NCBI GenBank assembly: GCA_965662685.1 | Contig: CBFIIQ010000007.1 | Coordinates: 20,460-84,459, forward strand | Source: Eutrophocola sp965662685 | Lineage (GTDB): Bacteria; Pseudomonadota; Gammaproteobacteria; Pseudomonadales; Pseudohongiellaceae | Direction: 5' to 3' | Length of the DNA stretch: 64,000 nt | Shown: positions 34,999 to 44,579 of the stretch, piece by piece | Numbering within the stretch: position 1 is the first letter of the stretch | Layout: each line of letters begins with the position of its first letter | The notes under the pieces: generated by a model | What the model was told of the DNA's origin: nothing | The model's database searches: none | The model's input: the letters and a program-made list of their open reading frames with translations, nothing else | Made by a program: the position numbers and the translations under genes

Positions 34999-36655
34999 CG
35001 CTGCCTCCTTTATCGTTTTTAGAAGTGCCTGCATCTGCAATCCCCTTCCCCTCTTCATCACGTATATGTTTCGGCCAGATCCCATAACGTCCAGCTGAGA
35101 TAATGCCGTTGGGATCAATGGCATCTTTAAGCCGTTGTTGCAGTCGCAACAGGGCATTGTCATTAAACGAATAGGTAGCTGCACAATCGTCCATAAAAGC
35201 GGTATGGGTGCGGTATTCCCCCCAGCCATTTTCCGCAGCCACCCTCACCAATTCCCGAAAAATCTCGCGGGTCTTTTTGTTGGTATCAGTATCACGGCTT
35301 ACGGTAAAACCAATCAGGATCGTAAAGGTGCGTTGGTGATAGGAATACGGCGGCACGTTAAAGACCGTATTTCCTCCCATATCCCTTAGCACCTTGCCCA
35401 AAACTTTATTGGCTTGCAGCACCGACTCCCCTGTCATGGGTACCACGGGTGAAAAGCCAAGATGGCCATTAGTCCCGGCCGGATTAAAGTTGGAACGATT
35501 ACCCAGCTGAAACACCGACATGGACGGTACCCCTAAGTGATTTTCGTCCGCAGTCTGCATCAGTTCTTCATAGGGCATGGGGAACTCAAGTGCTTCCTGA
35601 TCCTGAAAGCGCACCCCGTCAATGTGGGCAAATTGTTTTTTTACATACTCCCAGGAGCTGTCGACAATCTCCTGTGGCCCATAAAACTTGAAGGAGGAAC
35701 TCCAGAATGGCGTGTTGTTGCTTTGGGCAAATTCATCAAGGATGCGGATATCTTCGGCATTGGCGCGCTCGTAACGTTCCTGCATGTCCGGGTTTTGTCC
35801 CAGCACGAACTGCATCGGTGACTGCACCCCGGCATTGGTATTAAGAATACCGCTATACATCATCTTTGCCGTGACCCGGGTCAGCTCATGGACATCGCTG
35901 TAACCCATGACCTGTACCGATCCGGATCGGAACGCTTCCGGCGCCGGGTATAACCAGAAGCCCATCTTGGTGACAACGCCAAAATTGGATTGGGCAAACA
36001 AGCCGTCCAGCCAGGGGCCATAACCCCAACGGTACTGTTGCCAGGTTTCGGCATTGGGTAAAGCCCCCATACCGGTGCGCACCATATCACCATCAGCCAG
36101 CACCACTTCCATGCCGCAATGAGCCTCGAAATGATCCCGGTATGGATTAACGGTATAACCCACCCCGTGATCCAGTGAATTACCAATCAGACTGCCCCAA
36201 CCGGGATCGGGACAATCAATCCACAAATCCAGTCCCTTTTCCTGGATATAGTTATACAAGTCAAAATAGCTTACGCCTGGTTCTACCAGGGCGAAGGCAT
36301 TTTCCTCGCTCACTTCAATGATGCGGTTCATGCGCTTCAAATCCAGCACTACACTACCATTGAGTACTGGCGCTGAACCACCATAACCAAGATTCTTACC
36401 GGTGGACACAGGATAGACAGGAATGCGAAATTCGTTACAGACCCGCATTAATGCCTGCACCTCTTCAGCGGACTGAGGCGCCAGCGCAATAGAAGGAATT
36501 TTCTCCTCTTCCTCACCCCATAATGGTGAATAGGCGTCCCGATAGAGATCCACATCGACTTCATCAGTGAACACCCATTCACTGCCTATAGCGGCTTCAA
36601 ACTGGCTAACGGCCCTGTCAAAATCAGCCTGACGTACTCCGGGTGGGTATCTCAT
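34991..36655 (-). CDS. FAD-binding oxidase, 4-cresol dehydrogenase (PchF)/vanillyl-alcohol oxidase-like flavoprotein
   Basis: This 554-residue flavoprotein has an N-terminal PCMH-type FAD domain (IPVYPVSTGKNLGYGG near 100, 'CPDPGWGSLIGNSLDHGVGY' region) and a C-terminal substrate domain ending 'IDPNGIISAGRYGIWP'. The closest recognisable group oxidises para-alkyl phenols (4-cresol, eugenol, vanillyl alcohol) to the alcohol or aldehyde by a quinone-methide route. The ATG at 36655 after AAGGAA is preferred over an upstream ATG at 36712. The adjoining cytochrome c gene supports a dehydrogenase rather than an oxygen-using oxidase. The exact phenol is unknown. Confidence 0.88.
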   Translation of the reverse strand: MRYPPGVRQADFDRAVSQFEAAIGSEWVFTDEVDVDLYRDAYSPLWGEEEEKIPSIALAPQSAEEVQALMRVCNEFRIPVYPVSTGKNLGYGGSAPVLNGSVVLDLKRMNRIIEVSEENAFALVEPGVSYFDLYNYIQEKGLDLWIDCPDPGWGSLIGNSLDHGVGYTVNPYRDHFEAHCGMEVVLADGDMVRTGMGALPNAETWQQYRWGYGPWLDGLFAQSNFGVVTKMGFWLYPAPEAFRSGSVQVMGYSDVHELTRVTAKMMYSGILNTNAGVQSPMQFVLGQNPDMQERYERANAEDIRILDEFAQSNNTPFWSSSFKFYGPQEIVDSSWEYVKKQFAHIDGVRFQDQEALEFPMPYEELMQTADENHLGVPSMSVFQLGNRSNFNPAGTNGHLGFSPVVPMTGESVLQANKVLGKVLRDMGGNTVFNVPPYSYHQRTFTILIGFTVSRDTDTNKKTREIFRELVRVAAENGWGEYRTHTAFMDDCAATYSFNDNALLRLQQRLKDAIDPNGIISAGRYGIWPKHIRDEEGKGIADAGTSKNDKGGSDV

Positions 36656-36906
36656 TGTAATTCCTTGTTTTTTCCTGTCACAGTATTGGACATTGCAGCA
36701 TTCCAACAGCATGAAAAGCCGGTGATGCGTACTGTCCAGCCTGCTTTAGTAAATTTTGTATTATGCGCAGTAAATATACAGAGAATAGCGGATTGAAAAA
36801 ACCGTAATAGCGGATTATTTCCGGCAGTTATCAAGAGATAGATTTACAAAAACTATATTGGAGGATAACGAAACTAAATTACTGTTTTCAGGTCTATATC
36901 CCTGCT

Positions 36907-37818
36907 ATGAAATTTGTCTTTAACCCAATAGTCTTTATGCATTCATCCCTGAGAGATTTCCGAAAGCTTTGCCTTCTTATTTCCCTGGTCTGGCTCGGCG
37001 CCTGTACACCTGTAAGCTCTGTCAACCCAGATCAAAAAGCAGATCGGCTTGTGCAGAGCCGGCCTCTGCAAAGTCTGTCAGGCAATTACGCAAACTGCAG
37101 TTTTGACTTTATTCCCTCTGATCCCTCAGATAAGTCTGGTTTGGACGCCAGCGCTATTAATGTGCTGAACTGGAATATCAAGAAAGGCAGCGAAGCAAAC
37201 TGGTCCGCAGAACTGGCTCAGTTTAGCAGTGAAAAAGACCTGGTGCTGATTCAGGAAGCCATAGAATCTATGGTGGTTGAACTGGACAAGGGACAACAAA
37301 GCTTTGGCAGTTTCGCTCCCGGTTACAAGGCAGGTGACAAACTAACCGGCGTAGCCACCTTTAGCCGGATTGCCCCCATTAACGCGTGTCAGTTAATTGC
37401 CCATGAACCCTGGTTAAAGACGCCCAAAGCAACCAGCATTACCCAATATGCCATCGCCGGTAGTGAGGAAACGCTGCTAGTGGTAAACATCCACATGATT
37501 AATTTCACGCTCGGACATAAAAATTTTCGCCAGCAGCTGAATTCAGCCACGTCACTGGTAGGAAATCATCAGGGCCCTGTTATTATTTCCGGTGATTTCA
37601 ACACCTGGCGCCCACTACGACAGAAAATAATCAGCGCAGAAATGTCCAGATTGGGACTTGAACCTGTTAGCTTTTCTGTCGATAGCAGAACCCGTTTTTT
37701 AGGTCAGCCGGTTGACCATATGTACACTAGAAATCTCTCAGTCACCGAAGCCAAAACCTATGAATCAGTCTCGTCTGATCACAATCCAATGACTATAAGC
37801 CTGGAAGTAGTGATATGA
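36907..37818 (+). CDS. Endonuclease/exonuclease/phosphatase-fold lipoprotein
   Basis: This 303-residue protein has the EEP fold (VLNWNIKKG, IQEA, VVNIHMINF, GDFNTWR and SSDHNP), so the catalytic Asp/His/Asn set is present. The N-terminus has a lipobox LGAC, making it a probable lipoprotein. The ATG at 36940 (MHSSLRDF) would give a more normal signal length than the one at 36907; neither has a clear ribosome-binding site. Relatives cleave phosphodiester bonds in nucleic acids or phospholipids. Its stop overlaps the next start (ATGA). Confidence 0.85.
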   Translation: MKFVFNPIVFMHSSLRDFRKLCLLISLVWLGACTPVSSVNPDQKADRLVQSRPLQSLSGNYANCSFDFIPSDPSDKSGLDASAINVLNWNIKKGSEANWSAELAQFSSEKDLVLIQEAIESMVVELDKGQQSFGSFAPGYKAGDKLTGVATFSRIAPINACQLIAHEPWLKTPKATSITQYAIAGSEETLLVVNIHMINFTLGHKNFRQQLNSATSLVGNHQGPVIISGDFNTWRPLRQKIISAEMSRLGLEPVSFSVDSRTRFLGQPVDHMYTRNLSVTEAKTYESVSSDHNPMTISLEVVI

Positions 37819-38177
37819 AGACTATGCTGGGCAAGTTTTCCCTGATAGCGACAACATTAGTGCTGAGCAATACCCTGCTTGGTGAAACCGGCGTTGATGA
37901 AGAAGTCAGATTACTTATTGATAGCGTTGCGCAAAGTGGCTGTATCTTCGAACGTAATGGTAGCTCCTATGTGGCGGGAGATGCGGCTGATCACCTGGCC
38001 CTCAAATTCAGACGCGGCAAGAAATATGCAAAAACTACAGAGAACTTTATCGACCGACTGGCCAGCAAAAGTTCACTCTCCGGCAACCCTTATCATATCG
38101 ATTGCCCCGGACAGGATAAAATGACCAGTGGCGACTGGTTACACCATAAATTAACAAGTCTGCGACAAGCTGAATAA
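37815..38177 (+). CDS. DUF5329 (YfeK-like) exported protein
   Basis: This 120-residue protein has a signal peptide (to about residue 23) and the DUF5329 pattern: 'LLIDSVAQSGCIFERNGSSYV', AADHLALKFRRGKKY, 'FIDRLASKSSLSG' and the C-terminal 'CPGQDKMTSGDWLHHKL'. The family function is unknown; the two cysteines may form a disulfide. It overlaps the EEP lipoprotein gene by 4 nt. Confidence 0.82.
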   Translation: MKTMLGKFSLIATTLVLSNTLLGETGVDEEVRLLIDSVAQSGCIFERNGSSYVAGDAADHLALKFRRGKKYAKTTENFIDRLASKSSLSGNPYHIDCPGQDKMTSGDWLHHKLTSLRQAE

Positions 38178-38261
38178 GGTTCCCTACTCCAGGCCAGATC
38201 AGTATTATGGCTTTTGAGTTGCACCCTGACTACAGGATAACTTCTGCCAGCTGAGTTTAGA

Positions 38262-39764
38262 ATGCGCCGCCTATTTTTCCTTTTCACTTTATTCAGTCTG
38301 ACTGCCTGCTCAAGCCTGAATCCAGTAGGTCGTGAAGCTGAATTCACAGACTTGTCTGCTGACTCGCCTCTATGGTCGGCCATTCGTGAAATTCAGCCTG
38401 GTGAATGGCAGGTTATTCTGAACAATGGTCCGCAGGCTCTTGACTGGCGTCTGAAAGCAATCGATGGCGCTACTGGCAGTATCGATTTGCAGACATTTTT
38501 GTGGTCACCTGATACTACCGGCTTATTAATAGGGCAACATCTGATCAGGGCAGCCGAACGTGGCGTGAAAGTAAAATTATTGATTGATGATACTTTCATT
38601 GTTGGGCAGGAAAGCTTTATCGGGGAGTTGATGGATCATGAAAATATTGAGTATCGGATTTTTAATCCCTATAAACGCCGGACTGGCAGCCTTGTCACGC
38701 GGGAAATACTGAACCTGTCAGAGTTTCATCGCCTTAACCATCGCATGCATAACAAGGCCATGATTATTGATAAGCGCCTTGCCATTGTTGGTGGGCGCAA
38801 TCTGGCTGACGAATATTTTGGCCTGGATGACACGGTGAATTTTCGTGATATGGAATTGATGGTAGGAGGTCCTGTTGTCAACACTATCTCTGACATCTTT
38901 GACAAATACTGGAATGATCAGTGGTCATTTCCGATAGCAGAAATCATAGATTTGAATTCTTCCGGACAGGATAGCAATACGCAGAATGTTTCAGCAATAA
39001 TGAATACTGAACTGCATACTGAAGCTGATCAACAGGCCCTGATAGACAGTTTCAGTTTGCTGGTAAAAAACGCTTATCGAGGCCAGGCAAAAGTAATAGC
39101 TGATGAGCCACCAGGTGCCAACCCGGCTGATGTGCAAAGTGCTCCGGTACAACTGGCGAATAGTCTTGAAGCCTATTTCGCTGACGCCAGAGAAAATATT
39201 ATTCTGGTGTCTGCGTACCTTATCCCTGACGAAAATATAGAAGAATCCATTACCAGCCTGGTTAAAAATGGAGTTTCCATCCAGTTACTGACCAATTCCA
39301 TACAGTCCAATAATCATTTGGCGGCTCACAGCAGCTATCGCAACCATATTGCCACCTTATTGAAAAATGGCGCTGAATTACATGAAGTTCGTATTGATGC
39401 AAAAACCCGGGATCGCTATATCCTGCCTCCGGTTGAATCTAAGTCTCTCGCTCTGCATGCCAAGGTGCTAATTCTCGATCATGACAAAACCTTTATTGGC
39501 AGCCCGAATTTTGACCCACGTTCCTTGCGCATAAATACAGAAATGGGTTTGTTGATTGAAAGCCAAGCATTGAATCAGGCAGTGAGAAATTTCTATGCTG
39601 TGGATTTCAGTCTGGATAATTCCTGGCAGCTGATACTGGATGAAAATGAACGAGTGTTATGGCGTTCCGATACCGAAACGCGCTCTACTCAGCCAGCGGC
39701 ATCATTGATGCAACGCATAGAAGACTGGTTTTTTGCCCATTTACCTATTGAAGCAGAGATGTAA
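38262..39764 (+). CDS. Phospholipase D family lipoprotein (cardiolipin synthase C-like)
   Basis: This 500-residue protein has a lipobox (MRRLFFLFTLFSLTACSS) and two HKD motifs: MHNKAMIIDKRLAIVGGRN (about 163-181) and LHAKVLILDHDKTFIGSPNF (about 400). PLD-family enzymes hydrolyse or transfer phosphatidyl groups; layout and length resemble YmdC/ClsC, which makes cardiolipin from two different phospholipids. It follows the DUF5329 gene by 84 bp on the same strand. Hydrolase versus synthase activity cannot be told. Confidence 0.88.
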   Translation: MRRLFFLFTLFSLTACSSLNPVGREAEFTDLSADSPLWSAIREIQPGEWQVILNNGPQALDWRLKAIDGATGSIDLQTFLWSPDTTGLLIGQHLIRAAERGVKVKLLIDDTFIVGQESFIGELMDHENIEYRIFNPYKRRTGSLVTREILNLSEFHRLNHRMHNKAMIIDKRLAIVGGRNLADEYFGLDDTVNFRDMELMVGGPVVNTISDIFDKYWNDQWSFPIAEIIDLNSSGQDSNTQNVSAIMNTELHTEADQQALIDSFSLLVKNAYRGQAKVIADEPPGANPADVQSAPVQLANSLEAYFADARENIILVSAYLIPDENIEESITSLVKNGVSIQLLTNSIQSNNHLAAHSSYRNHIATLLKNGAELHEVRIDAKTRDRYILPPVESKSLALHAKVLILDHDKTFIGSPNFDPRSLRINTEMGLLIESQALNQAVRNFYAVDFSLDNSWQLILDENERVLWRSDTETRSTQPAASLMQRIEDWFFAHLPIEAEM

Positions 39765-39905
39765 TCAACATCCATGCCAATAATCATGTGACCAGCTATA
39801 CAATCAAAAGATACCTGTATCACAACCCAGTAACTAAACGGTAGAATACCGTCAGACTATTATTTATTCTTTAATCTTCTTTGAATCAATTTTGGAGACA
39901 TACCA

Positions 39906-40451
39906 ATGCAGCCTCTTAAATTCAGCACGCTCATTTTCCTGGGACTTTCACTGCTGCTACCAATGCTGGCGTCAGCTGCGTCCAAGGTTGAAATCGATAC
40001 CAATATTGAGGTGGCTCTGGAAAAATTTTATGCCGAATCTGCCGCTGGCAAGCGCCTGGCAGAACGTGCTCAAGGAATGCTGGTATTTCCAAGAGTAGTC
40101 AAAGCAGGTATTGGTATTGGCGGGGAGTATGGTGAAGGCGCGCTATTGATAAATGGTAGTGCGGTCGATTATTACAATACTGCCGGAGCCTCCATCGGCT
40201 TTCAGCTTGGCGCCCAGGTAAAATCCCAGATTATTTTATTCATGACAGAGGATGCCCTGGATACCTTTCGCAGCAGCGATGGCTGGGAAGCCGGTGTGGA
40301 TGGTAGTGTTGCGGTGGTCGAATTTGGCGCCGGCGGTGAAATAAGTTCCAATTCTGCCCAGCAACCCATTATCGGTTTCATTTTTTCCAACAAGGGACTG
40401 ATGTATAACCTGACTTTTGAAGGCTCCAAAATGACCAGAATCGAGCGTTAA
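39906..40451 (+). CDS. SYLF (YSC84-type) lipid-binding domain protein, exported
   Basis: This 181-residue protein has a signal peptide (to about residue 26, ASAAS) and one SYLF domain: 'AQGMLVFPRVVKAGIGIGGEYGEGAL', 'GASIGFQLGAQVKSQIILFMTEDALDTF' and the end 'NKGLMYNLTFEGSKMTRI'. Related domains bind phosphoinositides or other lipids. Its location between a PLD-like gene and a glycerophosphodiesterase suggests envelope-lipid work. Confidence 0.9.
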   Translation: MQPLKFSTLIFLGLSLLLPMLASAASKVEIDTNIEVALEKFYAESAAGKRLAERAQGMLVFPRVVKAGIGIGGEYGEGALLINGSAVDYYNTAGASIGFQLGAQVKSQIILFMTEDALDTFRSSDGWEAGVDGSVAVVEFGAGGEISSNSAQQPIIGFIFSNKGLMYNLTFEGSKMTRIER

Positions 40452-40485
40452 CCTGCTTATGTAACCTGACCAGCATCAGGCCAGC

Positions 40486-41556
40486 TCAGTCTGGCCTGTT
40501 ATCAATAAAGTCCCTGACCAGATCGGGGAAATCAGTAAACACGCCGTCCACCTCCGCCTCAACCAAAAATATCTCCAGCAGATGTTCAAAATCACGTGCA
40601 AAGGCAGGAATCCGGCCCGGGTCACGGCGAAAAGTATAGGGATGAACCTGTAAGCCTGCTGCATGGGCTCGATCCATCAGGGGGGTGAACTGAAGGTCAT
40701 CCTGGGTCGAATCCTCCCTGACTATCATTTCCAGAGAGGGACCAACGCCATTGGCGTAGGCGGCCAGCTTGGTCATGCCGGCTGCTTCATGCATCCAGTT
40801 GTAATCATAGGGACGCCAGTCCCCCGCCTCCAGCACATAGGTTTCCTGCCATTCATTCTGTGCGATTAGCTGAATCAGGGGAATGGCCATCGCCATGGCT
40901 GGCAGTAACTCATTATGAATACGTACCAGTTCATTGAAATCAAAGGTTTGCAGAAATACCTTGTCAGACATCGCTTCGTAACCGTAGTCCTTTAATACTT
41001 CCAGAATCGCTGTAGCGGCATCTTTTCCCTCCTGATGATGAAACCAGGGCGACTTGATTTCAACGTAGAGCCCGGCTTCACGACCGGTGGAATGATTCAG
41101 GCCCTGGATTAACTCGATTTCCTCAGCCAGCGTATGAATCCCGAAGCGGGATTGACGGGCAGGAAACCGGGACAGCGCCCGGGGGCTTTCGGTGACCTGC
41201 AACTGGCGTAGTTCAGCCAGGGTAAAATCAATAACATAGAAAGCACCATCGCTGCGGGCCCGACCCGGAAAGTGTTGCGAAACATCTGTAACCCGGTCGA
41301 GAGTAAGATCATGCAGCACCACCAACTCATTATCCCGGGTCATAACCACATCCTGTTCGATATAGTCGGCTCCCTGGGCATGGGCAAGTACCTTGGCCGC
41401 CAGGGTATGCTCTGGTAAATAACCACTGGCACCGCGATGTGCCACCACGATTGGTTCCTGCGCATGCGCCGCTGTTACTGTTGTGATAGCCATTGCCATT
41501 CCATGAAAGACCAGTATTTGAATCGCTGAGCATCGTAAAAGTTGGAGAATATTCAT
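40486..41556 (-). CDS. Periplasmic glycerophosphodiester phosphodiesterase (GlpQ-like)
   Basis: This 356-residue GDPD enzyme hydrolyses deacylated phospholipids to glycerol-3-phosphate and an alcohol. It has a signal peptide ending near HAQ, then AHRGASGYLPEHT (catalytic His and metal Glu), YIEQDVVMTRDNELVVLHD and a C-terminal 'VDGVFTDFPDLV' motif. It is close to E. coli GlpQ in length. The ATG at 41556 has an AGGA box 5 nt upstream; in-frame starts at 41568 and 41571 are less likely. It diverges from pyrDK. Confidence 0.93.
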   Translation of the reverse strand: MNILQLLRCSAIQILVFHGMAMAITTVTAAHAQEPIVVAHRGASGYLPEHTLAAKVLAHAQGADYIEQDVVMTRDNELVVLHDLTLDRVTDVSQHFPGRARSDGAFYVIDFTLAELRQLQVTESPRALSRFPARQSRFGIHTLAEEIELIQGLNHSTGREAGLYVEIKSPWFHHQEGKDAATAILEVLKDYGYEAMSDKVFLQTFDFNELVRIHNELLPAMAMAIPLIQLIAQNEWQETYVLEAGDWRPYDYNWMHEAAGMTKLAAYANGVGPSLEMIVREDSTQDDLQFTPLMDRAHAAGLQVHPYTFRRDPGRIPAFARDFEHLLEIFLVEAEVDGVFTDFPDLVRDFIDNRPD

Positions 41557-41692
41557 CAATTTCCTCATCAATTTGTCGAAAGGCTACCGGTTTTGCATTA
41601 AAAACCGTTAAAGAGTCATGCATCACTCGAAATAAAAGTCCATGAAAGCTAAAATAGCCTTTGCCTATCCACCTGACTAGAAACAATAAACA

Positions 41693-43324
41693 TTGAAAAC
41701 TGAATTCCTGGGTAAGACCTTATCCGGTCCCTTTACTGTCCCCTCCGGCATTGTTACCTGTGCAGCACCTATCATCCAGCGCTTTTTTGACCAGATCCCC
41801 GAGGTCGGTGTTCTCACGACCAAGAGTATTTGTCTTGAGCCCAGGCTGGGATACCGCGAACCGATTTTGAGTCAGTATGCCCCAGGCTGCTTTATGAATG
41901 CCGTCGGTCTCACCAATCCCGGGGCCTTGCGTTCCGCTGAATTGATGGCGGAGCTGGAAATCCCTGAAGATCGCTTCCTGCTCATCTCGATTTTTGGCGG
42001 CAGTGTGGAAGAATATGTCGAGGTGGCCAAAATACTGGCTCCCCATGCTGATGGACTGGAATTAAATCTGTCCTGTCCTCATGCGAAAGGCTACGGCATG
42101 GCAATGGGGCAGGATCCGGCGCTGGTCAAAGAAATTACCGCCGCCGTTAAAGCTGCGGTCGACATTCCGGTCATTCCCAAGTTAACGCCCAATGTTCCTA
42201 ACTTTGCCGAAATCGCCGAAGCTGCCCTTGCAGGTGGCGCTGACGCCCTGTGTGCTATTAATACCCTTGGTCCGGGCCAGCATACCCGCCATGGTCATGC
42301 GGTGTTAAGCAATGGCGAAGGTGGCATGTCCGGCAAAGGTGTATTACCAATAGCACTGAAATGCGTGAGTCAGGTTAGTCATCTTGATATTCCGGTGATT
42401 GCCTGCGGTGGCTTATCCAGCGCTGAAGATGTGCGCTCCTTCCAGCTGGCTGGCGCCACTATTTTCGGCATCGGCTCTGCTCTGGTAGGAATGACTACAG
42501 ATGAAATCGCAGAATATTTCAAAGTGCTAGGCAGTGATCTGGAAAGCAATACTGAAAAAGCCGAAGCACTGGTGCGTTATGATATTGATATGGAGTTTTT
42601 ACCCGTGACTCTGGTGGAGAACAAACGGATCTGCAATGACATCTGCATTCTTACCTTTGATCGCAAAGTTGGGGTTAAGCCCGGTGAGTTTATTTTCCTT
42701 TGGGTACCGGGGCTGGGTGAGAAGCCCTTCTCAGCCCTGACTGATGACCCGTTCTCTCTGGTAGTGATTAACCTGGGTCAGTTCACACAAGCCCTTATGA
42801 GCCTGGAACCTGGTACTGAGGCTTATTACCGCGGCCCTCATGGTATTGCCGTGACACCACCGGCTGATGCCACCATCATGGCCGTCAGCGGTGGTACCGG
42901 TCTGGCAGCGGTGTATCAGATTGCTCGTGATTTCAGCAACAACGGCACTAATAAAGCAGAAATATTCTTTGGGGCAAGAAACAGCGAACGGCTTTACTTC
43001 ATCGATGAATGCGAAGCGATCTGCCCCACACATATTGCTACTGATGATGGCAGCGCAGGATTTCATGGGGTGGTGACAGAATTATTACGCCAGCGCTTGG
43101 CAGAATTGAGCCAGGAAGAATTGGATAAGCTGGTGTTCTATAACTGTGGCCCGGAACCCATGGTTCATGCGGCGGTATCGGTACAAAAAGAGTTTTGCCG
43201 CGAAGACCAGATATTCAATGCCATCGATTACATGACCAAGTGTGGTGTCGGCATCTGTGGAGCCTGCAATTCTCCAGACGGACGCCGACTTTGTGTGGAC
43301 GGGCCTTTTCTTGTAGAAAAGTAA
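41693..43324 (+). CDS. Fused dihydroorotate dehydrogenase (PyrD, class 1B-like) and PyrK-type electron-transfer protein
   Basis: Residues 1 to about 300 form a class 1 dihydroorotate dehydrogenase barrel (FMNAVGLTNPG, LNLSCPHAKGYG with the class 1 catalytic Cys, IACGGLSSAEDV, IGSALVG). Residues about 305-543 form a PyrK-like ferredoxin reductase-type module with an FAD/NAD part (AVSGGTGLAAVYQIA) and a [2Fe-2S] cysteine set (CGVGICGACNSPDGRRLCVDGP). Separate PyrD1B and PyrK make an NAD-linked enzyme of pyrimidine synthesis; here both are one chain of 543 residues. A TTG at 41693 is the only visible start and lacks a clear ribosome-binding site. Pyrimidine degradation or another flavin redox role remains possible. 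Confidence 0.85.
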   Translation: MKTEFLGKTLSGPFTVPSGIVTCAAPIIQRFFDQIPEVGVLTTKSICLEPRLGYREPILSQYAPGCFMNAVGLTNPGALRSAELMAELEIPEDRFLLISIFGGSVEEYVEVAKILAPHADGLELNLSCPHAKGYGMAMGQDPALVKEITAAVKAAVDIPVIPKLTPNVPNFAEIAEAALAGGADALCAINTLGPGQHTRHGHAVLSNGEGGMSGKGVLPIALKCVSQVSHLDIPVIACGGLSSAEDVRSFQLAGATIFGIGSALVGMTTDEIAEYFKVLGSDLESNTEKAEALVRYDIDMEFLPVTLVENKRICNDICILTFDRKVGVKPGEFIFLWVPGLGEKPFSALTDDPFSLVVINLGQFTQALMSLEPGTEAYYRGPHGIAVTPPADATIMAVSGGTGLAAVYQIARDFSNNGTNKAEIFFGARNSERLYFIDECEAICPTHIATDDGSAGFHGVVTELLRQRLAELSQEELDKLVFYNCGPEPMVHAAVSVQKEFCREDQIFNAIDYMTKCGVGICGACNSPDGRRLCVDGPFLVEK

Positions 43325-43343
43325 TTACTTTCCTGAAGAGTCT

Positions 43344-44489
43344 CTAATCTTTATACGTGCTTACTGGCGCTAGCTGGGCACCGGTTCCCTGCGGCCTGGA
43401 GTCTTCAGCTGAGACATTGACCCTGAGCTTGCCAATACCGTCAATGCTGGCTTCGATTACTTCACCATCCTGAAGAAAGCGCTGTTCGCCTCGTACTGAA
43501 GTACCCATACCCACGCCGCCTGAGGTGCCGTTGTTCAGCACATCGCCGGGATAGAGTGTAATAAGGGACGACGCATATTCCATCAGCTCATAGAGTGAGT
43601 GAATCATGTCACCGGCGGTAGATTCCTGCATTCTTTGATCACCGATATCCAGCGTCTGACGCAGGTTTTCCATGGGATCACCAAAAAACTCCTTGGGCAC
43701 AATCCAGGGTCCCATGGGGGCAAAGGTGTCATGTCCTTTGCCGACAAACCAGTCGACCCCCTGAAAGCCACCGGGAGGGCGGCCTCCCCGATCAGAGATA
43801 TCCATGGTTACCATGAAGCCAAAAATATGATCCCAGGCATTGTCTGCAGAAACATACTTGGCTGTTGTCCCGATTACTGTACCAAGCTCCACTTCCCAAT
43901 CAGTCTGGTTACGGCCATAGGGAATCACAACCGAATCGCCATCACCAATGACGGCGCCACGGCTAGGTTTAAGAAAGAGATAGGGCGCACCGCGATTTTC
44001 ACGACGTTCACGCCGCGATGCAGCGATTTCTTCAGCTGTACCGGTTTCATTCACATGGGTATAAAAATTCACCGCGGCATTCATGATTTTACCGGGATAC
44101 ATAATCGGTGGCAGAGTGTCGACTGAGTCCAGCCCATGAATCCATGCGGGTTGTTCATCATCTAGCAGATTGTTCCGAACCAGGTAATTGGTGATCTCAT
44201 AGAGACGCCGCTTTAACCCGTATTCATAGCGCTCAATCAACTCAATCATATTCGCCGGCATGGGCAACTCGGGTACGCTTCCAGCCTTTTCCAGAGCGGC
44301 ATTGGCAGCATCAAGCTCTACGATCAGTGAGTCACGATACACCAGACCCACCTGAGGCTCACCATTGATCGCAAAAGTCCCGACTTTAAACGGAGCAAGG
44401 ATATCGTCAACGGATTGTGCGTAAACAACGTTGGTAAAAAGAAATAATAGAACGGCCAATAAAGGCCTGAAAGAATGAATGGACAACAT
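43344..44489 (-). CDS. Exported fumarylacetoacetate hydrolase family protein
   Basis: This 381-residue protein has a signal peptide (MLSIHSFRPLLAVLLFLFTNVVYA) followed by a FAH-fold domain: KIMNAAVNFYTHVNE, FLKPSRGAVIGDGDSV, WEVELGTVIG with the metal-binding E-x-E, FMVTMDISDR and 'NNGTSGGVGMG'. FAH-family enzymes cleave C-C bonds of dioxo acids or act as tautomerases and are usually cytoplasmic; export is unusual. It is convergent with pyrDK. Substrate unknown. Confidence 0.87.
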   Translation of the reverse strand: MLSIHSFRPLLAVLLFLFTNVVYAQSVDDILAPFKVGTFAINGEPQVGLVYRDSLIVELDAANAALEKAGSVPELPMPANMIELIERYEYGLKRRLYEITNYLVRNNLLDDEQPAWIHGLDSVDTLPPIMYPGKIMNAAVNFYTHVNETGTAEEIAASRRERRENRGAPYLFLKPSRGAVIGDGDSVVIPYGRNQTDWEVELGTVIGTTAKYVSADNAWDHIFGFMVTMDISDRGGRPPGGFQGVDWFVGKGHDTFAPMGPWIVPKEFFGDPMENLRQTLDIGDQRMQESTAGDMIHSLYELMEYASSLITLYPGDVLNNGTSGGVGMGTSVRGEQRFLQDGEVIEASIDGIGKLRVNVSAEDSRPQGTGAQLAPVSTYKD

Positions 44490-44579
44490 AACCCGTCCCC
44501 CTGCTCATTGTTATAGTTTTCAGAGGGAACAAGTTTTACGCGGGGGAACAATAACTGTCAAGGGAGGGAGAGATTCTAG

